Shown here: piece after piece, positions 24,269 through 32,520 of the stretch
How positions within the stretch are numbered: position 1 is the stretch's first letter
How the letters are laid out: every line of letters starts with the position of its first letter
From: Trichothermofontia sp037445115
GTDB taxonomy: Bacteria > Cyanobacteriota > Cyanobacteriia > B231
Assembly (NCBI GenBank): GCA_037445115.1
Contig: JBBILC010000002.1
Location: 1-64,000, forward strand
Direction of reading: 5' to 3'
Length of the DNA: 64,000 bases
Translations under genes and position numbers: made by a program
Notes under the pieces: generated by a model
What the model was told of the DNA's origin: nothing
Databases searched by the model: none
What the model saw: only the letters and a program-made list of their open reading frames with translations

Positions 24269-25468
24269 TTAGTTGCGATGAACTGGCAGGGTGAAGTGGA
24301 AACAACTGCCTTGGTTAGTGACTGAATCCACCCAAATTTGGCCATAGTGAGCACGAATCACCCGTTGACAGAGGGATAGCCCTAAACCATATCCCTCCTG
24401 ATCTTCATCCCGTTTTAGCCGCACCTTTTCTTGGAAGATTCGCTCACGATCGGCCTCTGGAATACCTGGACCATTATCACAAATACTGACCTGAACTTTT
24501 TGTGTTGTTCGGTGCAGAATTGACACCTGAATTGTGCCAAACTCAGGCGTATATTTACTAGCATTATCCAAGAGGTTTAAGAGCACCTGTCGCACCCATT
24601 CGCGATCAGCATAAACCAGAGGCAAATCGCTGGGGATATCCGTTTCTAAACGCTGGGTTTTTAAGTGTAATTTTTCCTTAAATTGATCAAAAACAGATTC
24701 GCATAACTGGCCCAGGTTCAAAATTTGCGGTTGAACGCGAATCTCCGCCGTATTCCCCCGTGCCGCCTGCAAAATATCGGTGATCATGCGATCGATTTCA
24801 CGGATCTGGGTCCGGGCATGTTTGAGGAGCTGGCCGATAAGGGCTGGAGTCAAGCGTGAGGCCCGCACATCGTTGGGATCTTGACTTAATTCCAGGGTTT
24901 CGACGGCGATTGCGGCTGCCGTGAGGGGGTTACGCAAATCATGGGCCAGCATGGCAATAATCCGATCTTTGAACTGAAGTTGTTCCTTAAGTTCCTCCTG
25001 CTGTTGTTTCAGACGAAAAATTTCATCCGATAAGCGCATCAACTCCGCCGCATTCACGATCGACGGAGCATAGACTGGACTGGCTCCCCCCTCCAACAGG
25101 TTGGCTGGGGTCTGACAGGTTGCGAGATAGTCCTCGACCGATCGCTGCCAGCGGGGCCAGCAATGGCCAATTTGCACCATCAGGTTATTGCCCGTGAGGA
25201 TTTGGCGGGGATCAGGGTGGATTTTGATCAGGGCAGGGGTCACCACCAGCTTAAAGTGCTCCACCAGGTAGGGCTGCTCACTGACATCAATCACCTGGAG
25301 ATCGTAGTCGAAGCGGGAGTCCAACTCCTTGAGATAACTGCGGATCTGCCGAATCTGTTCCCTTGAATTTGGTCGCTTATCCACAAACAGCAGGAGTTGG
25401 AGGGGTGCCTCCGTACTAGGGGATGAGATCACAGAAGGGGCCTGCATGTAGCTTCCAGGGTTGGACAA
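24269..25468 (-). CDS. sasA: Circadian clock histidine kinase SasA
   Basis: A 399-residue kinase with an N-terminal KaiB-like thioredoxin-fold domain (about residues 22-105; LLLFVDKRPNSREQIRQIRSYL, LVVTPALIKIHPDPRQILTG). It binds phosphorylated KaiC. The kinase core has His176 in AMLAHDLRNPLT, the N-box LLNLLDNASKYTP, and the G boxes DNGPGIP and GYGLGLSLC. It transfers phosphate to RpaA, which is encoded about 7 kb away in this window. Domain order and sequence match SasA; the other clock genes (kaiABC) are not present here. Confidence 0.96.
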   Translation of the reverse strand: MSNPGSYMQAPSVISSPSTEAPLQLLLFVDKRPNSREQIRQIRSYLKELDSRFDYDLQVIDVSEQPYLVEHFKLVVTPALIKIHPDPRQILTGNNLMVQIGHCWPRWQRSVEDYLATCQTPANLLEGGASPVYAPSIVNAAELMRLSDEIFRLKQQQEELKEQLQFKDRIIAMLAHDLRNPLTAAAIAVETLELSQDPNDVRASRLTPALIGQLLKHARTQIREIDRMITDILQAARGNTAEIRVQPQILNLGQLCESVFDQFKEKLHLKTQRLETDIPSDLPLVYADREWVRQVLLNLLDNASKYTPEFGTIQVSILHRTTQKVQVSICDNGPGIPEADRERIFQEKVRLKRDEDQEGYGLGLSLCQRVIRAHYGQIWVDSVTNQGSCFHFTLPVHRN

Positions 25469-25730
25469 AGATCAAGATCAACTGTTGCTAAAGATTCACC
25501 TTTTACTTTTTTACTTTTTTTTTATCTTGACGGCAAATCGATGGGGGTATCGGGAACAACACTCTGCCATTAACAGAACGCGGAAGTTTGGTATTCGTGT
25601 CCCAAGCAATGTCACAATAACGGCAGATCCCTGGGCATGGTTCACCGCTCCCAGCCCCCTGGGGTAAGGGTAGAGATCCCTCACCAGTTACCATGTCCCG
25701 CTATCCTAACCCGCAACTGATAACCGAACT

Positions 25731-26255
25731 ATGAGTGAAGCAACGAATCCCCGTGTTTTTTTTGATATCACGATCGGCAACCAGCCTGCCGGACGCATTG
25801 TGATGGAGCTACGCGCCGATGTTGCCCCCCAAACGACTGAAAATTTCCGTGCCCTCTGCACGGGCGAGAAGGGAGTAGGCACCGCTGGCAAGCCCCTGCA
25901 CTTTAAGGGGTCTGCCTTCCACCGAATTATCCCTGACTTTATGTGCCAAGGGGGGGACTTCACCAGAGGCAACGGCACAGGTGGTGAGTCTATCTATGGG
26001 CGATCGTTCCCCGATGAGAATTTTCAACTCAAGCATACGGAACCCGGCCTGCTGAGTATGGCCAATGCGGGTCCCAATACCAACGGTTCGCAGTTTTTCC
26101 TCACCACGGTGGCCACCCCCTGGCTCGATGGCAAACACGTCGTCTTTGGCCGTGTCATTGAGGGCATGGATGTGGTCCGCCAGATGGAGCAGGTGGGTAG
26201 CGCCAGCGGTCGCACCAGCCAGCCCGTGGTCATTGCCGATTGTGGCCAGCTTTAG
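25731..26255 (+). CDS. Peptidyl-prolyl cis-trans isomerase, cyclophilin type
   Basis: A 174-residue cyclophilin of the CypA-like type. The active-site Arg is in FHRIIPDFMCQGGDF, and NTNGSQFFLTT and WLDGKHVVFG complete the pocket. There is no signal peptide, so it should be cytoplasmic. It is closer to the eukaryote-like cyclophilins than to PpiA/PpiB. Its 3' end overlaps the convergent dprA gene by four bases. Confidence 0.95.
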   Translation: MSEATNPRVFFDITIGNQPAGRIVMELRADVAPQTTENFRALCTGEKGVGTAGKPLHFKGSAFHRIIPDFMCQGGDFTRGNGTGGESIYGRSFPDENFQLKHTEPGLLSMANAGPNTNGSQFFLTTVATPWLDGKHVVFGRVIEGMDVVRQMEQVGSASGRTSQPVVIADCGQL

Positions 26256-27370
26256 GGATGAAGTTGTTGGTACCGCAGTCCCGGTAACTGGGTAACCAGA
26301 TCCAGCATTTCCAACTGCATCAGGGCACTGCTCACGATCCCCGTCTCTAGCCCCGTGGCCAAGACAATTTGATCCAGGGATGTGGCCTCTGCTGGGACAG
26401 CGGCTAACACTTGGGCGAGGTGGGGTGCCAGGTTAGGGGGTGGTTTAGGGGAACTGGGTCGCAGCATGGGGCCAGCGTCTAAAGGTGGAATGGCCCCCAA
26501 TTGTTGAAGTAGATCCCCTTCGTTCAGGATCACCTGGGCACCCCGCTGGAGCAGGCCGAGACACCCCAACGATCGCGGATTGTCGAGGGAGCCGGGTAGC
26601 ACGTAAACCTCGCGGCCAAACTCGTTGGCAAGACGAGCCGTGATCAGTGCTCCGGATTTACCAGGGGCCTCCATGACCAATACCGCCCGTGCCAGTCCCG
26701 CAATAATGCGGTTGCGGCGAGGGAAGTTGAGGCGATCGGGTTGGGTACCTGCCGGGTATTCACTGGTCACCCAGCCCTGCTTCAGGATGCGGCCATAGAG
26801 TTCCCGGTTGCGACGGGGATAGATCTGATCAACCCCAGTGCCCAGAGCCGCGATCGTCCGCCCCCCTGCTTCTAAACACGCCGTATGGGCTTCCGTATCA
26901 ATCCCTTCCGCCATGCCTGAAACCACCACAACGCCCTGCTGGGCGAGCGCTGCGGCAATGCGTCGGGTCCAACGCCGCCCATACTCGGAAGGATCACGGG
27001 TGCCCACGATCGCGATCGTCGGTATTTGGCCCATGATCTCTGCGGGGTCAACGGTCCCGTGGTAATAGAGACAGCTAGGGGGGCTGGGAATTTCGAGCAA
27101 TAGTCGGGGATAGTCAGGGTCGATCGGGAGCCAAAAGTGGGGATTGTCATGTTGGTGTTGCGCCCAGCCAGTGATGGGATCGCAATCCCGACGGGCGATC
27201 GCAATGCGGTCCAGCAATTGGGGGCCAATGCCCTCAATCTGGCCCAGAGTCGCGAGATCAACCTCCCAAGCCGCAGCAAGCGAACCCAACTGCTGTGCTA
27301 AGCGGCGAATTAAAGTTGTTCCCAGCCCCTCAATTTGGGACCAGGCTAACCAAAAGGCGCGTTCACTCAT
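26252..27370 (-). CDS. dprA: DNA processing protein DprA
   Basis: A 372-residue DprA/Smf protein that loads RecA on incoming single-stranded DNA in natural transformation. The N-terminal helix-hairpin-helix parts are IEGLGTTLIRRL and IEGIGPQLLDRI. The Rossmann-like core has IAIVGTRDPSEYG, SGMAEGIDTEAH and FPRRNRIIAGL. The C-terminal winged-helix (DML1-like) part is ATGLETGIVSSALMQLEMLD. The transposon-like element downstream of its start codon on the other side begins only 21 bases before the ATG. Confidence 0.96.
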   Translation of the reverse strand: MSERAFWLAWSQIEGLGTTLIRRLAQQLGSLAAAWEVDLATLGQIEGIGPQLLDRIAIARRDCDPITGWAQHQHDNPHFWLPIDPDYPRLLLEIPSPPSCLYYHGTVDPAEIMGQIPTIAIVGTRDPSEYGRRWTRRIAAALAQQGVVVVSGMAEGIDTEAHTACLEAGGRTIAALGTGVDQIYPRRNRELYGRILKQGWVTSEYPAGTQPDRLNFPRRNRIIAGLARAVLVMEAPGKSGALITARLANEFGREVYVLPGSLDNPRSLGCLGLLQRGAQVILNEGDLLQQLGAIPPLDAGPMLRPSSPKPPPNLAPHLAQVLAAVPAEATSLDQIVLATGLETGIVSSALMQLEMLDLVTQLPGLRYQQLHP

Positions 27371-27607
27371 TGACGGTGTAAAGGAACAGGTTTGACACTC
27401 CCCGGCCTAAAGGCGCGAGGATTCTTGATTCACCAAGACCACTTAACCTAGATGTCTTGCGTAGTCTAAACCAGAGGTGGGACTCTCCCCAAGCGTGAAT
27501 TTGGCTATGCCCTACCCTAGGTGCCTGACAACAAGTCCTGTTTGATCTTTATTTGGTCTTGAAGCTATTCGCCTCAAAAAATTAGACAGGTTGATTACCG
27601 TTCCCGT

Positions 27608-27624
27608 TGTACTTTTATAGTACA
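27608..27624 (+). promoter_or_regulatory. Operator-like inverted repeat
   Basis: TGTACT and AGTACA form a perfect 6-bp inverted repeat with a 5-base spacer (TTTAT). It contains a -10-like TATAGT and overlaps the first base of the ATG at 27624. The layout is that expected for an autoregulated ribbon-helix-helix gene. Confidence 0.55.
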
Positions 27625-27701
27625 TGGCAACTGTAATGAATAGAACAAAAGTATACAATTTAAGGCTTTCGGATGGGGAGTGGGAGAAGCTTACAGCTTA
27701 G
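27624..27701 (+). pseudogene. Truncated ribbon-helix-helix-like ORF
   Basis: A 25-codon frame reads MATVMNRTKVYNLRLSDGEW and four more codons before a stop. The strand-then-helix start (KVYNLRLSDGEWEKL) is typical of ribbon-helix-helix repressors and antitoxins. The frame ends abruptly at the boundary with the IS left-end region, so it is probably the 5' remnant of a full gene. Confidence 0.5.
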
Positions 27702-27973
27702 GCAGCGTCTAAGCAGGTGTCTCCAGCAGAAGGATTACGAGACGGGATCAAACGTCTCCCAAAGCCAAAGCTGTCCTAGAAGGACGGTGCTCTAGACCCA
27801 TTTTCTCGGTAAGATGGTGTATTGGCAGTCCGCTGGGCTGCGTTGCGATCGTCATTATGGTCGATCGCGGCTGTTTTTGAATCCCACAGTTGGACAAGCG
27901 CAGCCTTCTGCCCAAGTCCCAGACTGGCTAGTGGGGTTAGCCTCTACTCCTTTCCTTAATCTTAGTTGAACCC

Positions 27974-29557
27974 ATGCCCAAGGTCCTTGTCTCTGACTCT
28001 ATCGATCAAGCGGGAATTGATATCCTGCAACAAGTTGCCCAAGTAGATGTGAAGGTCGGCCTGCCGCCGGAAGAACTGGTGCGGATCATGCCAGAGTACG
28101 ACGCTCTGATGATCCGATCGGGCACACGGGTAACCAAGGACATGATCGAAGCGGGCGCCCAACTCAAGATCATCGGTCGGGCCGGGGTTGGGGTGGACAA
28201 TGTGGATGTGGAATCCGCCACCCGTCAAGGGATTGTGGTGGTCAACTCGCCAGAAGGCAATACGATCGCCGCTGCCGAACACGCCGTTGCCATGATGCTT
28301 TCCCTCGCCCGCCATATCCCCGACGCCAATGCTTCAGTCAAGGGCGGAGAATGGAAGCGTAATCAATTTATCGGTGCAGAAGTTTACAAGAAAACCCTGG
28401 GAATTGTCGGCCTGGGTAAAATTGGCTCCCACGTCGCCGCGATCGCCAAGGCAATGGAAATGAAGCTACTGGCTTATGATCCCTTCATTTCGCGGGAGCG
28501 GGCGGAGCAGATTGGCTGTCGCTTAGTGGATTTAGACCTGCTGTTCCAGGAATCGGATTTTATTACCCTGCATGTCCCCAAGACCAAGGAGACTGCCCAT
28601 TTAATCAATGCCGATGTCTTGGCGAAGATGAAGCCAACGGCGCGGATTATCAATTGTTCGCGGGGTGGGGTAATCGATGAGGCAGCCCTAGCTACCGCGA
28701 TCACCACCGGACAAATTGCGGGGGCCGCCCTGGATGTGTTCGAGAACGAACCCTTGGAAGCCGACTCCCCCCTGCGGGCGATCGGCAAGCAAATTGTTCT
28801 CACCCCCCACTTGGGAGCCTCTACGGCAGAAGCCCAAACCAATGTCTCCGTCGATGTGGCCGAGCAGATCCGGGATGTGCTGCTGGGGTTACCGGCCCGC
28901 TCCGCTGTCAACATTCCCGGCCTCTATCCCGATATTCTGGAGAAAATGCGGCCCTATCTGGAGCTGGCGGAAACCCTGGGCAATTTGGTGGGGCAACTGG
29001 TTGGGGGTCGGGTGGAGTCATTGAATGTGACCCTCCAGGGCGAACTGGCCGATACCCAAACCCAGCCGATCGTCGTTGCCTCCCTGAAGGGATTACTGTC
29101 CCCGGCCCTGCAAGAACGGGTGAATTACGTCAATGCGACCCTAGAGGCGCGGGAGCGGGGGATTCGCGTGGTCGAAACGCGGGATGTGTCAATACGGGAC
29201 TATTCTGGGTCTCTTCGCCTGACCGCCACGGGTTCACTTGGTGAGCATACGGTCACCGGGGCGCTGCTGGGCGAAAGTGAAGTCCGGATTACCAGTATTG
29301 ATGATTTCCCCATTAACGTCGCCCCTAGCCGCTACATGGTGTTTACCCGCCATCGCGATATGCCGGGGATTATTGGTAAAATCGGGTCCCTGCTGGGCAG
29401 CTTTAATGTCAATATTGCCAGTATGCAGGTGGGTCGCAAGATTGTACGGGGGGATGCGGTGATGGTCCTGAGTATTGATGATCCCTTACCGGAGGGAATT
29501 GTGGCGGAAGTCCTCAAGGTGCCAGGAATTCGGGATGCCTATACGGTTAGGCTTTAG
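27974..29557 (+). CDS. serA: D-3-phosphoglycerate dehydrogenase
   Basis: The 527-residue long-form enzyme that oxidises 3-phosphoglycerate with NAD in the first step of serine synthesis. The NAD motif is LGIVGLGKIGSHVA. Catalytic residues are in NCSRGGVIDEAAL, DVFENEP and TPHLGAST (Arg/Glu/His triad). Domain order is catalytic, nucleotide-binding, intervening (ASB) and C-terminal ACT (YMVFTRHRDMPGIIGKIGSLLG). The gene is monocistronic, with the MOSC gene 12 bases downstream possibly cotranscribed. Confidence 0.98.
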   Translation: MPKVLVSDSIDQAGIDILQQVAQVDVKVGLPPEELVRIMPEYDALMIRSGTRVTKDMIEAGAQLKIIGRAGVGVDNVDVESATRQGIVVVNSPEGNTIAAAEHAVAMMLSLARHIPDANASVKGGEWKRNQFIGAEVYKKTLGIVGLGKIGSHVAAIAKAMEMKLLAYDPFISRERAEQIGCRLVDLDLLFQESDFITLHVPKTKETAHLINADVLAKMKPTARIINCSRGGVIDEAALATAITTGQIAGAALDVFENEPLEADSPLRAIGKQIVLTPHLGASTAEAQTNVSVDVAEQIRDVLLGLPARSAVNIPGLYPDILEKMRPYLELAETLGNLVGQLVGGRVESLNVTLQGELADTQTQPIVVASLKGLLSPALQERVNYVNATLEARERGIRVVETRDVSIRDYSGSLRLTATGSLGEHTVTGALLGESEVRITSIDDFPINVAPSRYMVFTRHRDMPGIIGKIGSLLGSFNVNIASMQVGRKIVRGDAVMVLSIDDPLPEGIVAEVLKVPGIRDAYTVRL

Positions 29558-29569
29558 CTGTGCGGTCAC

Positions 29570-30400
29570 GTGAACCTATTTCAAGGCGAATCGCCTGTTC
29601 TGAGCCATATTATTGTCTACCCGATCAAATCCCTGGATGGGGTGGAAGTCACGAAGGTGGCCCTATCACCGGGGGGGACGTTGCGCCACGATCGTGAGTT
29701 TGCGATCGTGGATACCGAGGGCAACTGGGTCAATGGCAAACGCTATCCCCAGTTGCACCGAATTCGGGCCACGTTTGATCTCATGTCCCGCACGACAACC
29801 CTGCGGGTACAGGGATCAGATACCGCCACGACCTTTCATCTTGATGAAGACCGATCGCATCTAACCACCTGGTTGAGTGACTTTCTGAGCATGACCGTTA
29901 CCCTGCAACAAAACCAACACCAAGGCTTCCCCGACGACCCCAAAGCCTACGGTCCTACGGTTGTGAGTACTGCAACGCTCCTTGAAATGACCCACTGGTA
30001 TGCTAAGGTTGCCATGCCACTCCTGGAGGTGCGCCAGCGATTTCGGACTAACTTGGAGATCGCGGCAGTTCCTGCCTTTTGGGAGGATCATCTCTATGGC
30101 GACGCTCCCGATCGCCCGGTGGATTTCCAAATTGGCTCGGTTTACCTGCAAGGCATTAATCCCTGCCAGCGCTGCATTGTGCCGACCCGCCATCCCCTCA
30201 CCGGGGAAGTTTTACCTGACTTTAAGCCGCAGTTCATTGCCCAGCGATCGGCGACGCTACCGGCTAACGTGGCCCGATCCCGTTTGAACCATTTCTATCG
30301 CCTTGCTGTTAATACGCGCATTAGCCCCAGTGAAGCCGGAAAAATTTTGCGCATTGGGGATGCGGTAACGTTGAAAGAAACGTCAAGAGCAGCCTGTTAG
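29570..30400 (+). CDS. MOSC domain protein (YcbX-like)
   Basis: A 276-residue protein with an N-terminal MOSC beta-barrel part (HIIVYPIKSLDGVEV, TLRHDREFAIVD) and a C-terminal MOSC domain. The conserved Cys motif is INPCQRCIVPTR (about residues 198-209), the ligand for molybdenum cofactor in the family. YcbX-like proteins reduce N-hydroxylated compounds; the substrate here is unknown. The start is GTG at 29570, the only start that fits the conserved beginning. Confidence 0.88.
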   Translation: MNLFQGESPVLSHIIVYPIKSLDGVEVTKVALSPGGTLRHDREFAIVDTEGNWVNGKRYPQLHRIRATFDLMSRTTTLRVQGSDTATTFHLDEDRSHLTTWLSDFLSMTVTLQQNQHQGFPDDPKAYGPTVVSTATLLEMTHWYAKVAMPLLEVRQRFRTNLEIAAVPAFWEDHLYGDAPDRPVDFQIGSVYLQGINPCQRCIVPTRHPLTGEVLPDFKPQFIAQRSATLPANVARSRLNHFYRLAVNTRISPSEAGKILRIGDAVTLKETSRAAC

Positions 30401-30452
30401 CTGCTTTAGTGACTTCTGGGTGCCCAATGGTGAATGGGAGGAAATTCCAGCC

Positions 30453-30938
30453 ATGTCAATGATCCTAAGGTATTGTCAAGCGTGCCAACGCCGACTCATC
30501 AGCCTGGTTTTATGGGTTGTGCTGGCGTGGAGCGGGTTGGGGATATCCCCTGCGATCGCGGCTCCGAGCAATAACCCGATCGCCCAGCCGCCGCTCCCCG
30601 TTGAGGTGAGTCTGAGTAACGAGGCTGGCGCACTGAAGTTTTTCCCCAATACGCTAGAATTTACTGCTGGACAACGCTACAAACTGGTCCTGACCAACCC
30701 CAGTCCCCAAAAACACTACTTCACGGCCAAGGATTTCGCCGACGCTATCTGGAGCCAAAAGGTCGAAGCGGGTAAGGTGGAAATCAAAGGGGCCATTCAC
30801 GAACTCGAACTAAAACCAGGGGCAACGGCGGAATGGGTCTTTATTCCCCAGAAACCCGGTCGTTATACCCTGCGCTGCACGATTCCTGGCCACACGGAAG
30901 CAGGGATGACGGGTACTATTACCGTAACCGCCCCCTAA
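30453..30938 (+). CDS. Exported cupredoxin-like protein
   Basis: From ATG 30453, preceded by GGGAGG, this gives a 161-residue protein with a signal peptide (LISLVLWVVLAWSGLGISPAIAA, cleavage near ALA-type IAA). The mature part is a plastocyanin-like fold. Copper ligands are probably His in QKHYFTA and Cys, His and Met in CTIPGHTEAGM. Such proteins bind copper in the periplasm or lumen for electron transfer or oxidase assembly. It is not classical plastocyanin (PetE), whose core differs. Confidence 0.88.
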   Translation: MSMILRYCQACQRRLISLVLWVVLAWSGLGISPAIAAPSNNPIAQPPLPVEVSLSNEAGALKFFPNTLEFTAGQRYKLVLTNPSPQKHYFTAKDFADAIWSQKVEAGKVEIKGAIHELELKPGATAEWVFIPQKPGRYTLRCTIPGHTEAGMTGTITVTAP

Positions 30939-30957
30939 CCCCCATACCTCCCCCGTG

Positions 30958-32103
30958 ATGCCACAAATCCCCACAGTCGCGATTCTCCGGTGGAGACGCT
31001 ACGCGAACGCTGCCGCATCCACCGGCCAACTGACCGGACAGCAATTAGCCCTAGCCTTTAGCCATCGCTACCAGCCCCCCTTAGCCCTCCGCCAGGGCCT
31101 GACCATGACCCTCTACACGGCCCTCTGGCAAGCGCGTCACTGGCAAACCCAGGTCCAGGAACCCGTACCCCCCTACCAGGATGCCTACTTCCGGGGTGAG
31201 CAGGCGGTCCCCATCTTTGGACAGGTCGCAATTCCCCCGCGTCCCCAGGGGACGATCGTGGCTACCTACGGGATTACCGGTAGCCTAGACGATCAGTGGT
31301 ACCTGCACATTCTGGGACGTAAAGCCTTTGCCCAAGGGCGGGCCGTTGTCCTGTTCGATTGGCGGGCACATGGGAAAACGGCGCAACTTTCCCCCACCCT
31401 CACCTCCGATGGGCTTTATGAAGGCGAGGATTTTGTGCGCATCGCAGCCCAGGCCAAAGCCTTGGGTTGTCCGCCTCCCTTTTGGTTTGTGGGCTATTCT
31501 CTAGGCGGACAGTTGGCCCTCTGGGGAGTGAAAGCGGCCCAGGATCTCAGCCCCGCTAGTCGTGCCTTGGGGCTGTGTCCTGAAGATTTGGGTGGGGCTG
31601 CGGTGGTTTGCCCCAGCCTCGATTCCCAACGATCGCTGCAATACCTCATGCGCCATCCCTTGGGGCGTTACCTAGAGCAGGCGATCGCCCGATCGCTCCA
31701 TCGCCTTGCCGAGGACCTCGCCACTGCCCATCCTGGGATGCTTGACCCTGCCGCGATCGCCCGTGCCCAGAGTATTTGGGGCTTTGACCACGAATTGGTT
31801 ATTCCCCGTCTCGGTTTCACCGGTGTTGAGGACTACTACGCCGCCAGCAGTCCCTTACCCTTTTTACCCCAGGTGCAGTTACCCACCTTGATTCTCTATG
31901 CAGCCGATGATCCCCTCTTTGATCCAACGATCGTTCCTGACCTGCAAGCGGTGTGCGATCGCAACCCGGCTCTCCACCTTTGCCTCACGGAACATGGGGG
32001 CCATGTCGGTTACCTGAGTAGCCGCGCCAGTCAACAGGCCAGTGGCGATCGCGATCCCTGGTGGGCCTGGAACCGGGTTCTGGAATGGTGTCGTTTTCAA
32101 TAG
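30958..32103 (+). CDS. Alpha/beta hydrolase, YheT-like
   Basis: A 381-residue hydrolase (a GTG one codon earlier is also possible). The catalytic nucleophile is Ser in GYSLGGQLAL. The oxyanion side is FDWRAHGKT, and the acid and base are in AADDPLFDP and EHGGHVGYL. The order and spacing match the YheT/COG0429 branch. Residues 12-20 (WRRYANAAA) are encoded by a widespread cyanobacterial repeat, so the N-terminus may be an insertion product. The physiological ester or lipid substrate is unknown. Confidence 0.87.
   Translation: MPQIPTVAILRWRRYANAAASTGQLTGQQLALAFSHRYQPPLALRQGLTMTLYTALWQARHWQTQVQEPVPPYQDAYFRGEQAVPIFGQVAIPPRPQGTIVATYGITGSLDDQWYLHILGRKAFAQGRAVVLFDWRAHGKTAQLSPTLTSDGLYEGEDFVRIAAQAKALGCPPPFWFVGYSLGGQLALWGVKAAQDLSPASRALGLCPEDLGGAAVVCPSLDSQRSLQYLMRHPLGRYLEQAIARSLHRLAEDLATAHPGMLDPAAIARAQSIWGFDHELVIPRLGFTGVEDYYAASSPLPFLPQVQLPTLILYAADDPLFDPTIVPDLQAVCDRNPALHLCLTEHGGHVGYLSSRASQQASGDRDPWWAWNRVLEWCRFQ
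30989..31010 (+). repeat. Short dispersed repeat inside a coding region
   Basis: GGAGACGCTACGCGAACG lies within the YheT-like gene at about 30993-31010. Its reverse complement, CGTTCGCGTAGCGTCTCC, occurs at about 51870-51887. The sequence is known to be common between cyanobacterial genes. Confidence 0.8.
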
Positions 32104-32520
32104 TTATAATTGATACAGGGCTATTGCTAGCCAGGGAATCTCACCAAGGCACGATTTTCTGAGGGGACAGGCGATCGGGGATCGGTCATTATCCGTAATG
32201 TAGTGCAAAAAATCTTGATATAAATTACGCATACTGTACTTTTGCATAGATTTTATTTAGGGTTTGTGATAAAACTTAAGGCACTCCCTCAAGGCATGTC
32301 TAATCTTTGGAACCGCTGCTATCAGCAATCTGTGGTGGCACGATTCAGCCCAAGACCTTGCCATTTGCATCTTTAAGCCACGGCCCTGGGATATCACCCT
32401 GGTGCAAAACCAGCGATTGGCTGTTATTTTTGCGAACCCAGCGATGGGCTGTATTTTGCGGTTATCCATCCCAAGCTCTGAATGAGCAAGTAAACCCTAG
32501 CAACAGGTAAGTGAATTGGC
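32104..32520. other. Leader region of rpaA
   Basis: The 417 bases before rpaA have no supported gene. They contain an imperfect tandem repeat, with AACCAGCGATTGGCTGT at 32408 and ACCCAGCGATGGGCTGT at 32436, each followed by TATTTTTGCG or ATTTTGCGG. They must also hold the rpaA promoter, but no site could be fixed. Confidence 0.5.

Larger units (their letters stand above)
27391..27799 (-). mobile_element. Transposase-less IS200/IS605-derived element, copy 1
   Basis: Both ends of an IS200/IS605-type element are visible but no tnpA or tnpB. Read on the minus strand, the left-end hairpin CCGTCCTTCTAGGACAGC is at about 27770-27790 and the right end closes with CCGGGGAGTGTCAAA at 27391-27405. About 135 bases next to the right end are similar to the element at 47012. 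Inside lies the first part of a ribbon-helix-helix-like gene with an operator-like palindrome. It is a deletion derivative or MITE of the cyanobacterial kind. Confidence 0.72.
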
